Assembly: GCF_002086115.1 (NCBI RefSeq)
Contig: NZ_MVHJ01000001.1
Span: 1 to 64,000 of the forward strand
Reading direction: 5' to 3'
Source: Mycolicibacterium bacteremicum
Lineage (GTDB): Bacteria > Actinomycetota > Actinomycetes > Mycobacteriales > Mycobacteriaceae
Length of the DNA stretch: 64,000 nt
In this document: in pieces, positions 40,317 to 49,732 of the stretch
Layout of the letters: every line of letters begins with the position of its first letter
Numbering within the stretch: the stretch's first letter is position 1
Translations under genes and position numbers: made by a program
The notes under the pieces: generated by a model
Told to the model about the DNA's origin: nothing
The model's input: only the letters and a program-made list of their open reading frames with translations
The model's database searches: none

Positions 40317-40563
40317 GGGCGCGCTATGCATCACCCGACGAGGTCCGATGAGCGGGTTCGACACCGCCTTTGAAAGTCCCGTGCGCCGAGTGCCGATGGA
40401 CATCGACTAGCCCCGTCGGAACCTTTGGCTCTTGTCGAGCCTGCGCCGGCGAGCAGAGAGGCCTGTTCGCAATTTTGCCGGCTTGACGGCGAAGCGGTTG
40501 CCGCTCTCCACGATGAAGACAGGGGCTGGAAGGGGATGGCGCCCCGGACTGCACCCTTGCCAT

Positions 40564-40580
40564 ATACCCCCAAGGGGTAT
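40564..40580. promoter_or_regulatory. CsoR/RicR-type copper operator 1
   Basis: ATACCCCCAAGGGGTAT upstream of copZ. Confidence 0.8.
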
Positions 40581-40594
40581 ACATTCGGCTACGG

Positions 40595-40611
40595 ATACCC
40601 GGTAGGGGTAT
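40595..40611. promoter_or_regulatory. CsoR/RicR-type copper operator 2
   Basis: ATACCCGGTAGGGGTAT, 31 bp after operator 1 and 23 bp before copZ. The rest of 40317-40633 holds no gene I can support. Confidence 0.75.
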
Positions 40612-40633
40612 CCGGAGTGGAAGGGGAGCAGCA

Positions 40634-40846
40634 ATGAGCACGACGACCTACACGGTGACGGGCATGTCCTGCGGACACTGCGAAGCCTCCGTACGCGAAG
40701 AGGTAGGCGGCCTCGCCGGAGTCCAGGGTGTGGAAGTCAGCGCCAAGACCGGAGTGCTCGCCGTCACCTCCGATGGTGGAGTCGATGACGCACAGGTCCT
40801 TGCCGCGGTCGCAGAAGCCGGCTACTCGGCGGTGCGTGTCGCATGA
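40634..40846 (+). CDS. copZ: CopZ-like copper chaperone (HMA domain)
   Basis: 70-residue ferredoxin-like protein with the Cu(I) site MSCGHC (residues 11-16). Delivers copper to CopA. AAGGGGAGCA precedes the ATG, and two copper boxes lie just upstream, so it heads the copZ-copA-csoR operon. It overlaps the next gene by 4 bp. Confidence 0.92.
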   Translation: MSTTTYTVTGMSCGHCEASVREEVGGLAGVQGVEVSAKTGVLAVTSDGGVDDAQVLAAVAEAGYSAVRVA

Positions 40847-41814
40847 ACGCCGCGGGACGACTGGCCGCCTTCGGCGTGGGCCTGGCCGTAGCCTTCGTTA
40901 CTGCCTACACGACCGCGGCGGCCGTCGTCCCCGCACCGGCGGCGACGCCAACCATCACCTCGGCGACGCCCCCGCCAGCCGCAGCCAGTGCGCCCGCAGG
41001 CGGGCCCGCAGCACCGGCTGCCGCGCCGCCAGCGGACCCGGCAGGTCTGTCCCTGGCGCGGGGTGGATATCAACTGTCGCCGGTGCAGGCGCCGAACTCC
41101 ATCGGCGCCCCTGGCGAGCTGAGATTCTCGATCCTGGACCCGGCCGGCCGACCACTGGTGGACTACGACACGGTGCACGACAAGCTGCTGCACCTGATCG
41201 TCGTGCGTTCGGACGGAACGCAATTCAGCCATGTGCATCCGAGTCTGGATCGACGCACCGGGGCGTGGTCGATCCCATTTGAGTGGAAGGCCGCAGGGAC
41301 ATACCGGATCTTCGCCGACTTCACCCCCACCGGGGGCCGTCAACTCACACTCACCCGTGCCGTGGATGTTGCCGGAGCGTTCACCCCGTCGCGCATCCAG
41401 GGGAGTCGCACCATCGATCGGGTCGACGGCTACACCGTGGAGCTGCAGGGAGACCTGATCGCTGGTGCCCCGACCGAACTCACTGCGCGCATCACACGCG
41501 GTGATCGACCCGTCACCTCGCTGCAGCCCTACCTGGGTGCGTTCGGGCACCTCGTTGCGCTGCGCGACGGCGACCTTGCCTACCTGCATGTCCATCCCGA
41601 AGGCGACGAACCCGCGCCCAGGGACAGCGGCGGCCCCGCCGTGGCGTTTGCGGCTACCGCACCGACGGCGGGGCGCTACCTGCTCTATCTGGACTTCCAG
41701 GTCGAGGGGACGGTGCGCACCGCGACGTTCGTCCTCGACGCCACCCGCGCTGCCGACCGCGGTACCGCACCGACGCCGGCACCAGCACACGACACCGGCC
41801 ACGGCGGGCACTGA
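40843..41814 (+). CDS. Secreted Pro/Ala-rich protein of the copper operon
   Basis: 323 residues: N-terminal membrane/signal segment, an Ala/Pro-rich linker (about 30-70) and two beta-rich repeats, each with a His motif (LLHLIVVRSDGTQFSHVHP; YLGAFGHLVALRDGDLAYLHVHPEG). A His-containing C-terminus (HDTGHGGH) follows. Proteins like this often sit between copZ and copA in actinobacteria; the paired His motifs suggest extracytoplasmic copper binding, which is inferred. Overlaps copZ by ATGA. Confidence 0.78.
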   Translation: MNAAGRLAAFGVGLAVAFVTAYTTAAAVVPAPAATPTITSATPPPAAASAPAGGPAAPAAAPPADPAGLSLARGGYQLSPVQAPNSIGAPGELRFSILDPAGRPLVDYDTVHDKLLHLIVVRSDGTQFSHVHPSLDRRTGAWSIPFEWKAAGTYRIFADFTPTGGRQLTLTRAVDVAGAFTPSRIQGSRTIDRVDGYTVELQGDLIAGAPTELTARITRGDRPVTSLQPYLGAFGHLVALRDGDLAYLHVHPEGDEPAPRDSGGPAVAFAATAPTAGRYLLYLDFQVEGTVRTATFVLDATRAADRGTAPTPAPAHDTGHGGH

Positions 41815-41845
41815 CCCGCGGGCCCATCCTTAGAAAGGAGTAGTC

Positions 41846-44125
41846 ATGACGACATCGACACCGGTGCCCGCCGCGAGCATCGAACTGCACATCGGTGGCA
41901 TGACGTGCGCGTCGTGCGCCAACCGCATCGAACGCCGGCTCAACAAGCTCGACGGCGTCATTGCCTCGGTCAACTACGCCACCGAGAAAGCGACCGTGGC
42001 CGTGCCGGACGGCTACGACCCGGCGGACCTGATCAGCGCAGTGGAGGCCACCGGCTACACCGCCAGCCTGCCGGCCACCTCCGCACCTGCACGCGAGGAC
42101 ACTTCGCCAACAGCCCAGGACGATCCCGAACTCGACGCGCTGCGTCGCCGTCTCCTCGGCTCGACGGTGCTGTCGATTCCGGTGATCGCGATGGCGATGA
42201 TCCCGGCACTGCAATTCACCTACTGGCAGTGGGCGTCGCTGACACTGGCTGCCCCGGTGGTGATCTGGGCGGCCTGGCCGTTTCATCGCGCCGCGTGGGC
42301 CAACCTGCGCCACGGCAGCGCCACGATGGACACCCTCATCTCGATGGGCACCCTGGCGGCGTTCCTCTGGTCGCTCTACGCGCTGTTCCTCGGCACGGCC
42401 GGAACCGCCGGCATGACGCACCCGTTCGCGCTGACCCTGGCCCCATCCCACGGCGCCGCCAACATCTACCTCGAAGTCGCCGCCGGTGTGACCACCTTCA
42501 TTCTGGCCGGCCGCTACTTCGAGAAACGATCCAAACGGCAGGCCGGCGCGGCGCTGCGCGCCTTGCTGGAGTTGGGCGCCAAGGAAGTCTCGGTGCTTCG
42601 CGACGGCGCCGAAACGAAGATCCCGGTCGACCGGCTCGCCGTCGGCGATGAATTCGTCGTGCGACCGGGTGAGAAGATCGCCACCGACGGAGTGGTGGTG
42701 GCGGGGATCTCGGCGGTGGATGCGTCCATGCTTACCGGCGAGTCGATTCCGGTGGATGTCGGCGTCGGTGACACCGTGGTGGGCGCGACGGTCAATGCCG
42801 GTGGACGCCTGGTGGTACGGGCCAGCCGGGTGGGTTCGGACACCCAACTCGCCCAGATGGCCCAACTGGTCGAAAACGCACAAACCGGTAAAGCGCAGGT
42901 GCAGCGCCTGGCCGACCGCATCTCCGGCGTCTTCGTGCCCATCGTGATCGCCGTCGCCGTGATCACCCTCGGGGCATGGCTGGGCGCCGGGTATCCCGCC
43001 GCGGCCGCGTTCACCGCCGCGGTCGCGGTGTTGGTGATCGCCTGCCCGTGCGCCCTCGGGCTGGCCACTCCCACTGCACTTCTCGTCGGAACCGGGCGCG
43101 GCGCACAGATGGGCATCCTCATCAAAGGCCCCGAAGTGCTGGAGTCCACCCGCACCGTGGACACAGTCGTCCTGGACAAGACCGGCACCGTCACCACCGG
43201 CAAGATGGCACTCGTCGACGTTCGCACCATTCCCGGAACGCAGCGACGCGATCTGCTGCGCCTAGCCGGCGCCCTGGAAGACGCCTCCGAACACCCCATC
43301 GCCCGAGCGATCGCCACCGCGGCCAGAGATGAAGTCGGCGTACTTCCCGCGGTCGAGGACTTCGCCAATGCCGAAGGCGAGGGCGTGCATGGCGTGGTCG
43401 ACGGCCATGCCGTCGTCGTGGGGCGCGAGAGCTTGCTCACCGACTGGGCCCAACACCTCGACACTGACCTCGCCCAAGCCAAACAACACGCCGAGGCCGA
43501 AGGTAAGACCGTGGTGACTGTCGGGTGGGACGGCACGGCCCGGGGCATCCTGATCATCGCTGACACCGTCAAGCCCACCAGCGCGCAAGCGATCACTGAG
43601 CTCAAGGAGCTCGGACTGACCCCGATCCTGCTGACCGGAGACAACGACGCCGTCGCTCGGCGCATCGCCACCGACGTCGGTATCGACACCGTGATCGCCG
43701 AGGTCATGCCCGAAGGCAAGGTGCAGGCGATCACCATCTTGCAGTCCCAAGGCAAGACGGTCGCGATGATCGGTGACGGCGTCAACGATGCGGCCGCGCT
43801 GGCTCAAGCCGACCTCGGCCTGGCGATGGGCACCGGCACCGACGTCGCCATCGAAGCATCCGACATCACGTTGGTGCGCGGAGACCTGCGCAGCGCAGTC
43901 GACGCAATCCGACTGTCGCGCAGAACATTATCGACGATCAAGACAAACCTGTTCTGGGCGTTTGCCTACAACGTCGCGGCGATCCCGGTGGCCGCGCTGG
44001 GAATGCTCAACCCCATGCTCGCCGGCGCGGCGATGGCGTTCTCCAGTGTGTTCGTCGTCGGAAACAGCCTGCGCCTGCGTGGTTTCACCAGCACCTTCAC
44101 CGACAGCAAGGGCGTCAAGGCATGA
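41846..44125 (+). CDS. copA: Cu(I)-exporting P1B-1 ATPase (CopA/CtpV-like)
   Basis: 759 residues. One N-terminal HMA domain with CASC (Cys21, Cys24), CPC at 400-402, Asp444 in [17 protein letters not shown], and the Cu(I) TM7/TM8 residues in AFAYN and MAFSS. Exports cytosolic copper. Spaced 31 bp after the secreted protein with GAAAGGAG before ATG; its stop overlaps the next small ORF (ATGA). Confidence 0.95.
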   Translation: MTTSTPVPAASIELHIGGMTCASCANRIERRLNKLDGVIASVNYATEKATVAVPDGYDPADLISAVEATGYTASLPATSAPAREDTSPTAQDDPELDALRRRLLGSTVLSIPVIAMAMIPALQFTYWQWASLTLAAPVVIWAAWPFHRAAWANLRHGSATMDTLISMGTLAAFLWSLYALFLGTAGTAGMTHPFALTLAPSHGAANIYLEVAAGVTTFILAGRYFEKRSKRQAGAALRALLELGAKEVSVLRDGAETKIPVDRLAVGDEFVVRPGEKIATDGVVVAGISAVDASMLTGESIPVDVGVGDTVVGATVNAGGRLVVRASRVGSDTQLAQMAQLVENAQTGKAQVQRLADRISGVFVPIVIAVAVITLGAWLGAGYPAAAAFTAAVAVLVIACPCALGLATPTALLVGTGRGAQMGILIKGPEVLESTRTVDTVVLDKTGTVTTGKMALVDVRTIPGTQRRDLLRLAGALEDASEHPIARAIATAARDEVGVLPAVEDFANAEGEGVHGVVDGHAVVVGRESLLTDWAQHLDTDLAQAKQHAEAEGKTVVTVGWDGTARGILIIADTVKPTSAQAITELKELGLTPILLTGDNDAVARRIATDVGIDTVIAEVMPEGKVQAITILQSQGKTVAMIGDGVNDAAALAQADLGLAMGTGTDVAIEASDITLVRGDLRSAVDAIRLSRRTLSTIKTNLFWAFAYNVAAIPVAALGMLNPMLAGAAMAFSSVFVVGNSLRLRGFTSTFTDSKGVKA

Positions 44126-44277
44126 ATAGCAACGAGCAGCGCACCAGCTGCTGCTGCACCGGTGACCGGCAGCGCACGAACCCCGCAGCCGACACCACCG
44201 GACCCAACCTGCTCGACATCGATTGGCGCACCCCTACCAGACCGCCCAGCCACACCCCCGAAGTGAGAAACCCATGA
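44122..44277 (+). CDS. 51-residue Cys-triplet protein between copA and csoR
   Basis: Begins [15 protein letters not shown]. It overlaps copA by ATGA at 44122-44125 and csoR by ATGA at 44274-44277, so the three reading frames are chained. The CCC triplet near residue 10 may bind Cu(I); the rest is polar and Pro-rich. Coupling alone, without function, could also explain it. Not a family I know. Confidence 0.6.
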   Translation: MNSNEQRTSCCCTGDRQRTNPAADTTGPNLLDIDWRTPTRPPSHTPEVRNP

Positions 44278-44603
44278 CCACCACCGAGAACACCGACTGC
44301 TGCACCACACCTGATGCCGAACACCACGGCTACATCACCGACAAAGACAGATACCTCGCACGGCTCAAACGCATCGAGGGCCAAGCCCGCGGAATCAGTC
44401 GCATGATCGAGCAGGACCGCTACTGCATCGACATCCTCACCCAGGTCGACGCTCTCACCAAGGCTCTGCAAGGAGTGGCCTTAGGGCTGCTCGATGATCA
44501 CCTTCGCCACTGCGTCCGAAACGCTGCCGCCGCCGGCGGGCCCGCGGCCGAGGCCACACTCACCGAAGCATCCGAGGCGATCGCCCGGCTGGTGCGCTCC
44601 TAG
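44274..44603 (+). CDS. csoR: CsoR copper-sensing repressor
   Basis: 109-residue helical repressor with the Cu(I) ligands Cys51, His76 and Cys80 (RYCIDIL, DDHLRHC) at the spacing of M. tuberculosis CsoR. An extra N-terminal CC (residues 9-10) precedes the core. It should bind the two boxes upstream of copZ and release when Cu(I) binds. The start overlaps the small ORF before it. Confidence 0.92.
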   Translation: MTTTENTDCCTTPDAEHHGYITDKDRYLARLKRIEGQARGISRMIEQDRYCIDILTQVDALTKALQGVALGLLDDHLRHCVRNAAAAGGPAAEATLTEASEAIARLVRS

Positions 44604-44650
44604 CCACCGACCAGTGGCCCGCACTCAGGCGATGGAGGAGAAGAACGACC

Positions 44651-46780
44651 ATGACCCACCACGATCACACCGAATCGACTTCACCGGACCAGCACCACAC
44701 CGGCCATGACGGGCACAACAACCACGAGCACCACACGACCACCGGCGCGCACGACCAACACGGGGGCCATACCGGCCATGGTGGTCACGGCGGCGGCCAC
44801 GGCGACCACGTCGCCCAGTTCCGCACACTGTTCTGGATCAACCTGATCATCGCTGTTCCCGTGATCGCCTTTTCGTCGATGTTCGCCATGCTCGTCGGCT
44901 ACGACATCCCACAGTTCACCGGCGCGCCATGGATCGCACCCGTGCTCGGCACTGTCATGTACGTCATTGGCGGTCGGCCCTTTCTCACCGGTGCGGTCTC
45001 TGAAATCCGTTCGCGTACACCAGGAATGATGCTGCTGATCGGACTGGCCATCACGGTCGCTTTCCTGGCCTCCTGGGGAGCGAGCCTGGGAATGCTGCAC
45101 CACGAGCTCGAATTCTGGTGGGAGCTCGCGCTGCTCATCGTGATCATGCTGTTGGGCCATTGGGTCGAGATGCGCTCGCTGGCCCAGACGACATCCGCAC
45201 TGGACTCGCTGGCCGCGTTGCTGCCCGACGAAGCCGAGAAGGTCGAAGGCGAGCACACTGTGACGGTGCCACCGGCGGATCTGCGCGTCGGGGACATCGT
45301 CGTCATCCGCCCGGGCGCCAGCATTCCGGCCGACGGCATCATCACCGACGGCCGCGCCGACATCGACGAGTCGATGGTGACCGGTGAATCCCGACCGGTC
45401 ACACGCAACGTCGGGGACGCCGTCACCGCCGGCACGGTCGCCACCGACTCCGGCCTACGCGTCAAGATCACCGCCACCGGTGAGGACACCGCGCTGGCCG
45501 GCATCCAACGCCTGGTCACCGAAGCGCAGAACTCCTCCTCACGAGCTCAGCGCCTGGCCGACCGCGCCGCCGGATGGTTGTTCTGGTTCGCGGTCGCCAC
45601 CGCGGCCATTACCGCGTTGATCTGGGCCCTCGTCGGGCAACCCGACGCCGCGGTGATCCGAGCCATTACCGTCCTGGTCATCGCCTGCCCGCACGCCCTG
45701 GGCCTTGCCATCCCGCTGGTCGTGTCGATCGCCACCGAGCGGGCCGCCCGGGGTGGGGTCTTGATCAAAGACCGGCTCGCGCTGGAAGGTATGCGCACCG
45801 TCGACGCAGTCCTCTTCGACAAGACCGGCACGCTGACCAAAGGTGAACCTACTGTCACCGCCGTGCACGCCACCGGCGACCACGATGAAGCAGAAGTCCT
45901 CGCGTTGGCTGCGGCGGCCGAAACCGACAGTGAGCATCCGCTAGCCAAAGCGATCGTGAAGGCCGCCGCCGATCGAGGTGTGAGCCTCCCTTCCGCCACG
46001 GGTTTCGCGTCTTCGCCGGCGGTGGGCGTGACCGCGACCGTCGACGGCCACCAGATACGCGTCGGCGGGCCCCGGCTGCTCGAAGAGCTCGGCGAATCAG
46101 AGGTGGCCGTCGCCGAGCAGTGGCGTGCCCATGGTGCGATCATCCTGCACGTCGTGCGAGACGTTACCGTCATCGGCGGCTTGAGTTTGGCCGATGAGGT
46201 CCGTCCCGAATCCCGCGACGCTGTGGACGCACTGCACAAACTCGGTATCGAAGTCGTCATGATCACCGGAGACGCCGAAGCCGTCGCCGAAACCGTCGGA
46301 CAGCAACTCGGTATCGACCGAATCTTCGCCGGCGTCCGCCCGGAAGACAAGGCATCCAAAGTGGCTGCCCTGCAACATGAAGGGAAGAAGGTCGCCATGG
46401 TCGGTGACGGCGTGAACGACGCTCCCGCCCTGGCACAAGCCGATGTCGGCATCGCCATCGGCGCCGGAACCGACGTCGCTATTGCCTCCGCGGGCGTCAT
46501 CCTGGCCAGCTCGGATCCCCGCTCGGTGCTCTCGGTCATCGAGCTTTCCCGCGCCACCTACCGCAAGATGAAACAAAACCTGTGGTGGGGTGCGGGCTAC
46601 AACCTCGTGTCAGTGCCGCTGGCTGCCGGAATCTTGGCGCCAATCGGATTCGTGCTGCCGATGTCGATAGGCGCAATCCTCATGTCACTGTCGACGATCG
46701 TCGTCGCCCTCAACGCGCAACTACTGCGGCGCTTGGATCTTCGGCCTGAAGCGAGCACTCGTGCCGTATTGCAGCATTGA
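44651..46780 (+). CDS. copB: CopB-type P1B-3 copper ATPase
   Basis: 709 residues. The N-terminal 50 residues are His-rich (HDGHNNHEHH, GGHGGGHGDH) in place of an HMA domain. The transmembrane motif is CPH (346-348), the mark of P1B-3, with Asp390 in DKTGTLT, TGES and GDGVNDAPA. Members export Cu(II) or Cu(I). It follows csoR by 47 bp with GGAGGAGAA ahead of the ATG. Confidence 0.93.
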   Translation: MTHHDHTESTSPDQHHTGHDGHNNHEHHTTTGAHDQHGGHTGHGGHGGGHGDHVAQFRTLFWINLIIAVPVIAFSSMFAMLVGYDIPQFTGAPWIAPVLGTVMYVIGGRPFLTGAVSEIRSRTPGMMLLIGLAITVAFLASWGASLGMLHHELEFWWELALLIVIMLLGHWVEMRSLAQTTSALDSLAALLPDEAEKVEGEHTVTVPPADLRVGDIVVIRPGASIPADGIITDGRADIDESMVTGESRPVTRNVGDAVTAGTVATDSGLRVKITATGEDTALAGIQRLVTEAQNSSSRAQRLADRAAGWLFWFAVATAAITALIWALVGQPDAAVIRAITVLVIACPHALGLAIPLVVSIATERAARGGVLIKDRLALEGMRTVDAVLFDKTGTLTKGEPTVTAVHATGDHDEAEVLALAAAAETDSEHPLAKAIVKAAADRGVSLPSATGFASSPAVGVTATVDGHQIRVGGPRLLEELGESEVAVAEQWRAHGAIILHVVRDVTVIGGLSLADEVRPESRDAVDALHKLGIEVVMITGDAEAVAETVGQQLGIDRIFAGVRPEDKASKVAALQHEGKKVAMVGDGVNDAPALAQADVGIAIGAGTDVAIASAGVILASSDPRSVLSVIELSRATYRKMKQNLWWGAGYNLVSVPLAAGILAPIGFVLPMSIGAILMSLSTIVVALNAQLLRRLDLRPEASTRAVLQH

Positions 46781-46848
46781 AGGCTCGGTGCCCTACACGC
46801 CGTCGACAGACCCCGACACGTCCTGACGGCAGGGGCAGGCGGCAACGT

Positions 46849-47613
46849 CTAGTGTTCGTGGCTGCTGTGATCATGCAACGGTTGGGCCGGCGCGGCCGGG
46901 GCATGCTCAATGGCCGGTGCCTGCGGTGGCTCGGGTGCGCCTGCGCCGCCATCGAGTGGGGCGGCGCGCTCAGGTGCGGCCGGCCCGACGTTCAACGGAA
47001 CGACCGGCGCGGGCTCGTGGTCGTGGTCGTTGTCGCCGCGATGATCGTCGGCGTGCTCGGCGTTGGTTGCGTGGTGGCCTGTATCAGCCGCTTCCGCCGG
47101 GCCGTGGTGGTGGCCGTGGCGCTGGCTGGACACCACGCCCACCGTGGAGGCCAGGGTGACCACGCCGACCGCACCGAGCAGCACTGCGGCGCTTGCCAAC
47201 CCGGAAACCGGTTGACCCTGCAGCCCGCGATACCAGATCCATCCAGCACCCATCACGACATAAATCTCAAGCAACAACGCCGCTAAGTCAGCACCCTGTA
47301 CCGCTTCCGCCTGGCCCGCATGCGGGCCGAATGGGGCACCCGCAGTCCGCGATAAAGCCCACAAAGTGATGGCACCGACATTGAGCACGATCCCCGCCGC
47401 CAGAATCGGAAGAGTCGTTCTGACGAGTACTACCCGCGCCCAGATCAATTGCAGCAAACCGAGTATTGCGAAGAACACTCCGGACAACGCCCATTGCTGC
47501 CAGTGCGCAGGAACGACCGCGAAGTGGACAACGGCCGCTCCCAGCGAAGCCAGCGCGGCGCACCGAGCAGCCAGCCTGCTGTCTGTTCTCGGTGCCGCCT
47601 TGATAGACATCAT
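46849..47613 (-). CDS. Membrane protein with His-rich C-terminal tail
   Basis: 254 residues from ATG 47613 (frame open to 47667). Five to six helices, then a cytoplasmic or outside tail of about 90 residues rich in His, Asp, Ala and Pro (HGHHHGPAEAADTGHH, HADDHRGDNDHDHE, HDHSSHEH). No family recognised. The tail and position beside copB suggest copper or nickel binding (inference). Convergent with copB. Confidence 0.65.
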   Translation of the reverse strand: MMSIKAAPRTDSRLAARCAALASLGAAVVHFAVVPAHWQQWALSGVFFAILGLLQLIWARVVLVRTTLPILAAGIVLNVGAITLWALSRTAGAPFGPHAGQAEAVQGADLAALLLEIYVVMGAGWIWYRGLQGQPVSGLASAAVLLGAVGVVTLASTVGVVSSQRHGHHHGPAEAADTGHHATNAEHADDHRGDNDHDHEPAPVVPLNVGPAAPERAAPLDGGAGAPEPPQAPAIEHAPAAPAQPLHDHSSHEH

Positions 47614-47923
47614 CCGATAATGACAGCCGGTTCTCTTCCACACAGCGGGCAAAGACCACTTCTCCACTCGAACGAGACGCGTTCGTCATAAGGCTGCGGT
47701 ACGGCGACAAAATTGCTCTGCGCACACAGAATCACCGTGAAGCGACTCGGACAGGAGCTGCGGCTCATTGTCGCTGCACCCGGCTCAGCGGGCGGGCGTT
47801 ATCCAGCCGGCAATACCGGCCGCGCCGCGGCTGGATTGACATCGATGGCTGTTCCTGTCGACCTAGCAGCGGCCTCACCAGTCGATAACTGGTGCCCTTT
47901 CGACGCGCGAGTTAGTCGAGCTG
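47614..47923. other. Intergenic stretch before the ars genes
   Basis: About 310 bp with no supported gene. It separates the copper and arsenic sections. Confidence 0.4.
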
Positions 47924-48283
47924 TTATGACGGACGGGTAGCGAGTGCGCCCGCGATGCCATTCAGGGCGTCCGAGTTGACGCGGTAGTAGGCCCATTTGC
48001 CGCGTTGGTCGCGGCTGACAAGGCCGCTGTCGCCGAGCAGCTTCATGTGGTGCGACACGGTGGGTTGGCTCAAGCCAAGTGGTTCGGTGAGATCGCAGAT
48101 GCAGGCTTCGCCGCCCTCGGAGGCCGCGATGAGCGACACCAGCTTGACCCGCGCCGGGTCGGCGAGTGCTTTGAATACCGAGGCGAGACGTTCGGCGGCC
48201 GGGGTGTCCAGCACGCCGCCGGTCAGCGGTGAGCAGCAGGCGGCCACATCAGCAGAGGTCAGCGCAGCGGAAGCGGTAGCCAT
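47924..48283 (-). CDS. arsR: ArsR-type arsenite repressor
   Basis: 119 residues. ArsR/SmtB fold with CICD in the alpha-3 region (EACICDLTEPLGLSQPTVSHHMK) and an extra N-terminal CC (AACCSPL). Diverges from the oxidoreductase gene; the shared 88-bp gap holds TCGATG-type inverted repeats. Similar to the second arsR at 53184, but not identical. Confidence 0.87.
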   Translation of the reverse strand: MATASAALTSADVAACCSPLTGGVLDTPAAERLASVFKALADPARVKLVSLIAASEGGEACICDLTEPLGLSQPTVSHHMKLLGDSGLVSRDQRGKWAYYRVNSDALNGIAGALATRPS

Positions 48284-48339
48284 GTCCCCATCATGGCACA
48301 CGCATTGACAAACGTCGATGCGTCACGCACCATCGGACT

Positions 48340-48357
48340 CATCGAAGAACGTCGATG
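48340..48357. promoter_or_regulatory. ArsR operator
   Basis: CATCGA-AGAACG-TCGATG inverted repeat just before the oxidoreductase gene; AACGTCGATG also occurs at 48310-48319. Confidence 0.6.
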
Positions 48358-48370
48358 AGAGGAGTCGAGG

Positions 48371-49708
48371 ATGTCGGAGCTGCCCGTCGTGGTGATCGGT
48401 GCCGGACCGTTGGGGTTGGCGGCGGCCGCGCACCTGTCCGAGCGTGGCCTCGCCCCGTTGGTGTTGGAGGCCGGCAGCGGCCCCGCCTCAGCGGTCGAGC
48501 AGTGGGCACACGTGCGTACCTTCTCCCCGTGGCCTGAGCTGGTGGACCCCGCCGCTGCGCGGCTGCTGGAGCCGACGGGCTGGACTGCCCGTGAGTCGGG
48601 GTTCCCGACGGGCCGTGAGTGGATCGACGGCTATATGGCGCCCTTGGCCGATGCCTTGGGCACGCGGGTGCAGTACGGCGCGCGAGTGCAGGCGGTGTCG
48701 CGGCTGGGCCGGGATCGGCTTGTCACGCCTGGTCGTGCCGAGACGCCATTTGTCGTGCACGTGAGCAACGCTGACGGCACGCAGTGCCGGGTGCAGGCAC
48801 AGGCCGTCATTGATGCCTCAGGCACCTGGGGTCAGCCCAATCCTGCCGGCGCTGACGGTGTTCCGGCGATCGGCGAACGCGCGGCAGCTGCTGCTGGGGT
48901 GCTGAGCTACGTCCCGCCGACGTTGGCGCAGGCCTCGGGGCTGGCGGGCAAGCATGTGGTGGTGGTCGGCAGCGGGCATTCGGCGATGACCGCGGTGATC
49001 CAGCTCGGCGAGGTGGTCCGCAGGGATCCCTCGACGACGGTGACGTGGGTGCTGCGCCGCGGGGTCAGCAGCGACACCTTCGGCGGTGGCGCGGCCGACG
49101 AACTCCCACAACGCGGCGCGCTGGGTGTGCGCTCCCAGGAAGCGGTCGAGGCCGGCCGGGTGTCACTGGCCACCGGATTCCGCACCGAACGCATCGACCT
49201 GGTGGACGGCTGCGCCGTGCTGACCGCCGAGGACGGACGCGCCTTGGCGCCGGCTGATCACGTGGTGGTCCTGACCGGGTTCCGGCCAGACCTGTCGTTC
49301 CTGTCGGAGATGCGCATTGAGCTGGACCCGATCCTGCAGGCCCCGGTGAACTTGGCCGGCTCGATCGATCCGAACATGCACTCCTGTGGCAGCGTGGCAC
49401 CCCACGGTGCGGCCGAATTGGCCCACCCGGAGCCGAATCTGTACATCGTGGGCATGAAGTCCTACGGCCGGGCGCCGACGTTCCTGGCGATGACCGGCTA
49501 CGAGCAGGTCCGCAGCATCGCCGCCGAACTGGCCGGTGACCATGAGGCCGCCCGCCGGGTCGAGCTGACCCTGCCCGACACCGGGGTGTGCAATGGGGCC
49601 GGACTGTTCGACAGCCCTGAGGGTGAGAATGCCGGCGGCGGATGCTGCGGACCCGCGCCCTCGACGCCGCAACCATTGTCGTTGTCGCTCAACCCCGTTG
49701 GCGGATGA
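48371..49708 (+). CDS. arsO: ArsO-like flavin monooxygenase
   Basis: 445-residue FAD/NAD(P)H oxidoreductase with two Rossmann motifs (VIGAGPLGLAAAAHL near the N-terminus, VVVGSGHSAMTAV around residue 200). The C-terminus carries GGGCCGPAPS, a possible thiol site for As(III). Such enzymes recur in actinobacterial ars operons; the reaction is not established here. Under the divergent arsR operator. The downstream MFS gene continues in the same frame after this TGA. Confidence 0.82.
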   Translation: MSELPVVVIGAGPLGLAAAAHLSERGLAPLVLEAGSGPASAVEQWAHVRTFSPWPELVDPAAARLLEPTGWTARESGFPTGREWIDGYMAPLADALGTRVQYGARVQAVSRLGRDRLVTPGRAETPFVVHVSNADGTQCRVQAQAVIDASGTWGQPNPAGADGVPAIGERAAAAAGVLSYVPPTLAQASGLAGKHVVVVGSGHSAMTAVIQLGEVVRRDPSTTVTWVLRRGVSSDTFGGGAADELPQRGALGVRSQEAVEAGRVSLATGFRTERIDLVDGCAVLTAEDGRALAPADHVVVLTGFRPDLSFLSEMRIELDPILQAPVNLAGSIDPNMHSCGSVAPHGAAELAHPEPNLYIVGMKSYGRAPTFLAMTGYEQVRSIAAELAGDHEAARRVELTLPDTGVCNGAGLFDSPEGENAGGGCCGPAPSTPQPLSLSLNPVGG

Positions 49709-49732
49709 CACCGACCAAGTCCTCTGCGCTGG

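Noticed and set aside
41654..42883. 409-residue minus-strand frame over copA
   Set aside because: Antisense to clear copA coding sequence.
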